A DNA stretch of 21,196 nt, taken from assembly GCF_001186125.1 (NCBI RefSeq), contig NW_014039564.1, forward strand, positions 1,516 to 22,711. Reading direction: 5' to 3'. Positions 19,701-21,196 of the stretch are shown one piece after another (within the stretch, counting starts at the first letter, position 1; each line of letters begins with the position of its first letter). A program made the translations under genes and the position numbers. The notes beneath the pieces were generated by a model. That model saw nothing but the letters and a program-made list of their open reading frames with translations, was not told where the DNA came from and searched no databases. This DNA comes from Sphaeroforma arctica JP610 (taxonomy: Eukaryota; Opisthokonta; Ichthyosporea; Ichthyophonida).

Positions 19701-20799
19701 TCAATATAGTATATACGCAGGGTGTGCGCATCTATCAGCATATACGCTATACAAGGATATAGTATCCATCAGCATATACGCTATACAAGGACAGAGGATC
19801 TATCAGCATATACGCTATACAAGGATAGAGCATCTATCAGTATATACGCTATACAAGGATAGAGGATCTATCAGCATATACGATATACAAGGATATAGTA
19901 TCTATCAGCATATACGCAATATAAGGACAGAGTGAACAGTACGCAAAATAGAAGTATATGGTACAGATGAAGATATGTATACATTGGGTGGTGGGGCTGA
20001 AGGCATACACATCATGAGACCACTGAGACATGGCAGGTGTTGTCTCTTAGTTTCTCTGTGCGGCAAAGAGTCATCTGCACAAGCCATCTCGAGTGTATAT
20101 TTAAATGTAATACCCTATGAAAAGACCCCTGAAATCACATCACAAAACATTCCCCGTCTTCCGTTTCGTACTGTAGTCTACCGATCCCTACTCGCAGTAC
20201 GCTCTCTTGGGAATCGTTGTTGTATCTGCTCACATTGCCCCTAACTATTGAAACTACGACACCGCGTATGTAGCACTGCACACACTTCACCCATCCCCTT
20301 GAACCCCCTGCTATATACGTACTTAAATACATGCATACAGTCTGCTGGCAATACGGGCCTTGTATTTGGTACAGCCCCATTTTTAACACCAGTATGGGGG
20401 CCTCGTTCTATACTCACACACATACCACATTGGGGGCAGTTTCCTTCTTATCGTCCTTGGTGAACTTGCCACCTTTCAGCTCGTCAACTTGAATGCGATT
20501 AAACCCGATAGTATCCTGCAGCACAAACTGGTGGGCTATGTCCCTGGGCGAGATGCTCCCCAGAGACACGTGCATGGCCAGTCCATAGTACTGCACATCG
20601 TATATACCTGCAATTGATACCGTATTGTATATTGTATAAGTATGCGTGTATGTACGTGTTCCTGTAAACCATAGTACTGCACATCGTATATACCTGCAAT
20701 TAGTACTGTATTGCTGGTTGCATAAGAATGTATGTACGTATGTGTTGTGCGTGCGTTGGGATACCTGTGCCTAAGCCAGCGTATCTCAACTGTAGCTTG
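7506..20799 (-). CDS. Giant Ras guanine nucleotide exchange factor, 5'-partial, 11 exons
   Basis: RasGEF (CDC25-homology) proteins open Ras-like GTPases to release GDP at membranes. Exons in transcript order: 20799-20765, 20607-20426, 19692-19502, 19041-16975, 16652-16268, 15877-15759, 14422-14350, 13461-13024, 12615-12570, 11378-8606, 7746-7506. This is 6,550 nt, about 2,180 residues. Every exon-exon phase agrees. RasGEF signatures: ISPRDIAHQFVLQD; APNV joined to VAFIAQFNEM; DFNAVKAVLGALQSAPIYRL joined across an intron to RSTW; NNFTALREAY; PFLGMFLTDL; LDEREAYNLSLRCEPK. Long insertions split the domain. The C-terminal 1,200 residues look disordered and have no recognised domain. The start, and any REM domain, lie beyond the right edge. 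It could instead be two genes broken near 14-15 kb, but the phase chain argues for one. Confidence 0.85.
7747..8605 (-). other. RasGEF last intron, 859 nt
   Basis: Starts GTGAGT and ends CCATGCTACAG. It includes a small (TA)n at 7921-7935 and a CA run near 8497. A 109-codon open frame lies on the opposite strand (8003-8332). Confidence 0.75.
8003..8332 (+). CDS. Possible 109-codon antisense ORF inside an intron
   Basis: The ATG at 8003 opens a frame with a basic, helix-like middle (SRFYRQLQRARQRIRPVYEA, then IKSKLDEWSDND). I do not recognise it. It lies wholly within the last intron of the RasGEF gene on the opposite strand, just after a possible acceptor (ATTATCCAG). Open frames of this length are expected by chance in this window, so it is listed only as a candidate. 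Confidence 0.15.
   Translation: MRETYILTSEGLLTNFQRLKYHHRIRMSGPTSRFYRQLQRARQRIRPVYEAIKSKLDEWSDNDAAARGRANSKATVTKTIVDVNLCGEPRSKTELCLGGCHMYAYCAPS
8569..8622. repeat. 27-bp tandem duplication containing a splice donor
   Basis: Two adjacent 27-base copies (8569-8595, 8596-8622) differ at one base. On the minus strand each reads GCAAG then GTGAGT, so two strong donors lie 27 bases apart. The first (exon end 8606) is used in the model. The second (exon end 8579) would carry an in-frame TGA. Confidence 0.95.
8606..11378 (-). CDS. RasGEF gene giant exon, disordered Ser/Thr/Arg-rich
   Basis: A 2,773-nt exon, open throughout. The acceptor TTCAACCTGTTACAG starts EPETKNTPDGQPSEP in the needed phase. A CAG 61 bases upstream would not fit. 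The donor GTGAGT gives NIAR, and its TGA would be an in-frame stop if unspliced. The protein is rich in Ser, Thr, Arg, Asp and Ala with no recognised domain. Basophilic kinase-like sites recur (RRFKSMES, RRRSSES, RKDSRGS, RARSFF). It is likely a regulatory tail, which is inference. Large plus-strand open frames here are antisense shadows. Confidence 0.85.
11379..12569 (-). other. RasGEF intron, 1,191 nt
   Basis: Starts GTAAGA and ends CCTGTTACAG. It contains a 150-codon plus-strand open frame (11595-12047) with no recognisable domain and poor coding character, and a T9 run near 12413. No RNA gene is seen. Confidence 0.65.
12570..12615 (-). CDS. RasGEF gene microexon, 46 nt
   Basis: Acceptor TTTTCGATTTCACAG, donor GTAAGA. 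Encodes YSDEVPASPKTRNKR plus one base. It takes phase 0 and returns phase 1. The flanking intron 12616-13023 shows nothing else. Confidence 0.72.
13024..13461 (-). CDS. RasGEF gene exon, helix then Ser/Thr-rich
   Basis: One hundred and forty-six codons, phase 0 at both ends. It opens with a helix, LWSFQLHITQLRRMYKQAIA, then a Pro/Ala/Thr-rich linker and a polar stretch ending LNKHRADKTAE at the donor GTGTGT. No domain is recognised. The open frame reads on past the donor to a stop at 12982. Confidence 0.78.
13462..14349 (-). other. RasGEF intron, 888 nt
   Basis: Starts GTATGC and ends GCTTACAG. The first 110 bases are the 52-bp repeat. The remainder is AT-rich and shows no exon or RNA gene. 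Confidence 0.75.
14237..14358. repeat. 52-bp tandem repeat carrying copies of a splice donor
   Basis: GGCATACGTTTTCATT recurs at 14239, 14291 and 14343 (period 52), with a fragment near 14150-14172. On the minus strand each copy reads AATGAAAAC then GTATGC. The one ending at 14350 is the inferred real exon end and the others lie in the intron. Confidence 0.93.
14350..14422 (-). CDS. RasGEF gene exon, 73 nt, NAGNAG acceptor
   Basis: Encodes SSRDCLVPLPPGPTAVTITD and DNEN, then the donor GTATGC. It takes phase 2 and returns phase 0, bridging exons 15759 and 13461 exactly. The acceptor reads GACAGCAG, so splicing three bases later would drop one Ser and keep the frame. It is not visible as an open frame and was found by phase and splice sites. 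Confidence 0.7.
14423..15758 (-). other. RasGEF intron, 1,336 nt
   Basis: The longest intron, containing the 98-bp array. Two splice-like segments on the minus strand (15246-15227 with a GTAAGT donor, and 15150-15085 with a GTGAGT donor) join each other in phase but do not match the phase of the exon at 14422. They are left out, though rare alternative exons are possible. Confidence 0.65.
15242..15513. repeat. 97-98-bp tandem repeat, 2.8 copies
   Basis: Copies start at 15242, 15339 and 15437. The third ends at 15513 without the last quarter of the unit. Copies differ by scattered substitutions and one indel. The array sits inside the 1.3-kb intron 14423-15758 of the RasGEF gene. Confidence 0.95.
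15759..15877 (-). CDS. RasGEF gene exon, amphipathic helix
   Basis: Acceptor TTCATCTTGCAG, donor GTAGGA. Encodes VIDPKLFDTDSLHGSTPDTI, then LKALNIFDERLDRLHMRLQ, which looks like an amphipathic helix. It takes phase 0 and returns phase 2. No family is recognised. Confidence 0.75.
16268..16652 (-). CDS. RasGEF exon, end of catalytic domain
   Basis: Acceptor TTTCTATTGTACAG, donor GTGGGT. The first base completes a Gly codon and the exon ends in phase 0. The first 85 residues are Lys/Arg/Ser/Thr-rich. Then HLRPIVGLSSYMQGLSRF and LDEREAYNLSLRCEPK match the final RasGEF helix, typically ELYxLSLxxEPR. The following intron, 15878-16267, is AT-rich with no gene. Confidence 0.85.
16861..16973. repeat. 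Imperfect ~42-bp duplication next to the exon donor
   Basis: The segments 16861-16902 and 16931-16972 align with about seven differences, offset 70 bases. On the minus strand the second begins at the donor (GTATGT) of the large RasGEF exon and the first offers a similar GTATGT inside the intron. Confidence 0.8.
16975..19041 (-). CDS. RasGEF large exon with catalytic core and inserted low-complexity region
   Basis: A 2,067-nt exon, phase 2 at both ends. It opens LRSTWAGINKTVQKQYDEM and reaches NNFTALREAYSNA (to about 18924). About 420 Ser/Thr/His/Gly-rich residues follow. The domain then resumes at PFLGMFLTDLIYADV (17657 downward) and NKEERDKQTIEIIERSG, a weak version of the INFxKRxxxxxII helix. 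The rest (about 17560-16975) is again low-complexity with an Ala/Arg-rich helix. It ends at the donor GTATGT after HEG. The open frame runs on 14 codons past the donor to a stop at 16932. Confidence 0.88.
18661..18740. repeat. Coding (CA)n/(TG)n microsatellite
   Basis: Runs of TG/CG dinucleotides lie inside the large RasGEF exon. On the coding strand they are CA-rich and give alternating Thr-His (QAHTRTHTHTRAP). Similar Thr-His patches recur through the insertion. Confidence 0.85.
19042..19501 (-). other. RasGEF intron with TTTAGGG-like tract
   Basis: Starts GTACGC and ends TACGCAG. On the plus strand 19310-19354 contains several imperfect TTTAGGG/TTTAGGA units. No open frame of note is seen. 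Confidence 0.85.
19502..19692 (-). CDS. RasGEF exon, central helices
   Basis: Sixty-three codons plus two bases. VAFIAQFNEMTMFAIHAILA begins it and FNAVKAVLGALQSAPIYR ends it. This is the conserved RasGEF stretch in which an FNA segment leads to SxxIxRLxxTW. The last codon is split AG|G by the intron and completed in the next exon. The acceptor TGACACAG is pyrimidine-poor. Confidence 0.93.
19693..20425 (-). other. RasGEF intron, 733 nt, with minisatellite
   Basis: Starts GTATGT and ends ACACAG. Apart from the 34-bp repeat array it holds no coding signal. Short open frames at 19975-20244 (+) and 20135-20389 (-) lack splice support and family similarity. Confidence 0.8.
19731..19936. repeat. 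34-bp minisatellite, 6 copies
   Basis: A TATCAGCATATACGCTATAC core recurs with an exact 34-base period (cores at 19734, 19768, 19802, 19836, 19870, 19904), with a few substitutions. It lies in the intron upstream of the exon 19502-19692, ending about 40 bases before its acceptor. Plus-strand open frames here are repeat products. Confidence 0.95.
20426..20607 (-). CDS. RasGEF exon, start of catalytic domain
   Basis: Encodes IYDVQYYGLAMHVSLGSISP, RDIAHQFVLQDTIGFNRIQV, then a Lys-rich run and APNV, matching the RasGEF opening (LSPxxLAxQLTLxD ... APNV). The donor is GTATGT. The acceptor lies in a 33-base block present twice. Start 20607 fits the phase of the tentative upstream exon. A start at 20590 after the next CAG is an alternative. 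Confidence 0.85.
20583..20701. repeat. 33-bp direct duplication spanning the exon acceptor
   Basis: The block at 20583-20615 is repeated exactly at 20669-20701, offset 86 bases. On the minus strand each copy holds a pyrimidine/AG acceptor followed by the first coding bases of the RasGEF exon. The upstream copy is an out-of-frame decoy. Confidence 0.95.
20765..20799 (-). CDS. RasGEF gene, most 5' visible exon (tentative)
   Basis: A 35-nt exon between ACCTTCTGCAG and the donor GTATCC. In the frame that fits the next exon it encodes KLQLRYAGLGTG, running on as IYDVQYYGLAMHV. It was chosen for its good acceptor and matching phase. It lies outside the conserved core, so similarity gives no support. 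It needs a further upstream exon ending in phase 2. Confidence 0.45.
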
Positions 20800-21060
20800 C
20801 TGCAGAAGGTTGTACGAGTATGTCCGCTTGTAGTGCTTCTAGTAGGCTTGTGCATTGCCAGTGTATAATTTTGTGCATCATTTCAGCGTGTCTAAAAACA
20901 ACTTGTTGAGCTTTTATACAATATTATAAAGCCGATATGTGTAAATTTGGTCGTATGAAACTATCCACGCATGGCAGTTTGTTTAGGGTTTATGCAAGTG
21001 TGTATGGAATTCACCACAATTGTATGTATCGAGTATATACTTTACGTTCACGTATCGGAA
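20800..21060 (-). other. Upstream intron or 5' region of the RasGEF gene
   Basis: AT-rich with no convincing exon. The tentative first exon needs a donor exon in phase 2, which I could not find here, so it probably lies past the window. Confidence 0.4.

Positions 21061-21196
<136 letters not shown>

Noticed and set aside
19645-19935. 96-codon plus-strand repetitive protein
   Set aside because: It is a translation of the 34-bp minisatellite plus antisense of a RasGEF exon.
7506-20799. Two separate minus-strand genes, a RasGEF and a serine-rich protein
   Set aside because: All ten junctions from 20765 to 7746 agree in phase, including two microexons, and no terminal stop or poly(A) signal separates them. 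RNA data could still overturn this.

Overview
The window is eukaryotic, intron-rich nuclear DNA. It holds two large protein-coding genes facing each other tail to tail, each cut by GT-AG introns of about 120 to 1,340 bases. No bacterial gene, rRNA or tRNA was recognised. The mix of an animal-like eIF4G, dense introns, microexons and long Ser/Thr/His-rich coding stretches fits a unicellular relative of animals. An ichthyosporean such as Sphaeroforma is my guess, from gene style only and not from any database match.

Left part (391-6548, + strand): a complete translation initiation factor eIF4G in eight exons whose reading phases join perfectly, giving about 1,210 residues. The order is a Gln/Pro/Gly-rich N-terminus, an RKxxxxxIxDPNxGK motif, a long Lys/Glu/Ala helix with eight 24-bp repeats, an eIF4E-binding motif, an RGG-like linker, MIF4G, a second Gly/Asn-rich linker and MA3. 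The protein stops right after MA3, so there is no W2 domain. A poly(A) signal follows at 6574.

Middle and right part (7506-20799, - strand): one very large Ras-family guanine nucleotide exchange factor gene, 5'-incomplete in the window. I traced eleven exons whose phases chain without conflict (6,550 coding bases, about 2,180 residues). The catalytic RasGEF domain lies in the first five visible exons. It is split by an insertion of about 420 residues before the PFLG motif and probably a second one of about 270 residues before the last helix. A long tail, probably disordered, follows, including a 2.77-kb exon. The REM domain and start codon, if present, lie beyond the right edge.

Several introns of the RasGEF gene carry local tandem duplications, and five of them overlap or sit beside the splice sites I infer, so decoy donors or acceptors lie next to the real ones. 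This is the most unusual pattern here. Both window ends are long (TA)n runs, which probably mark assembly or contig limits.
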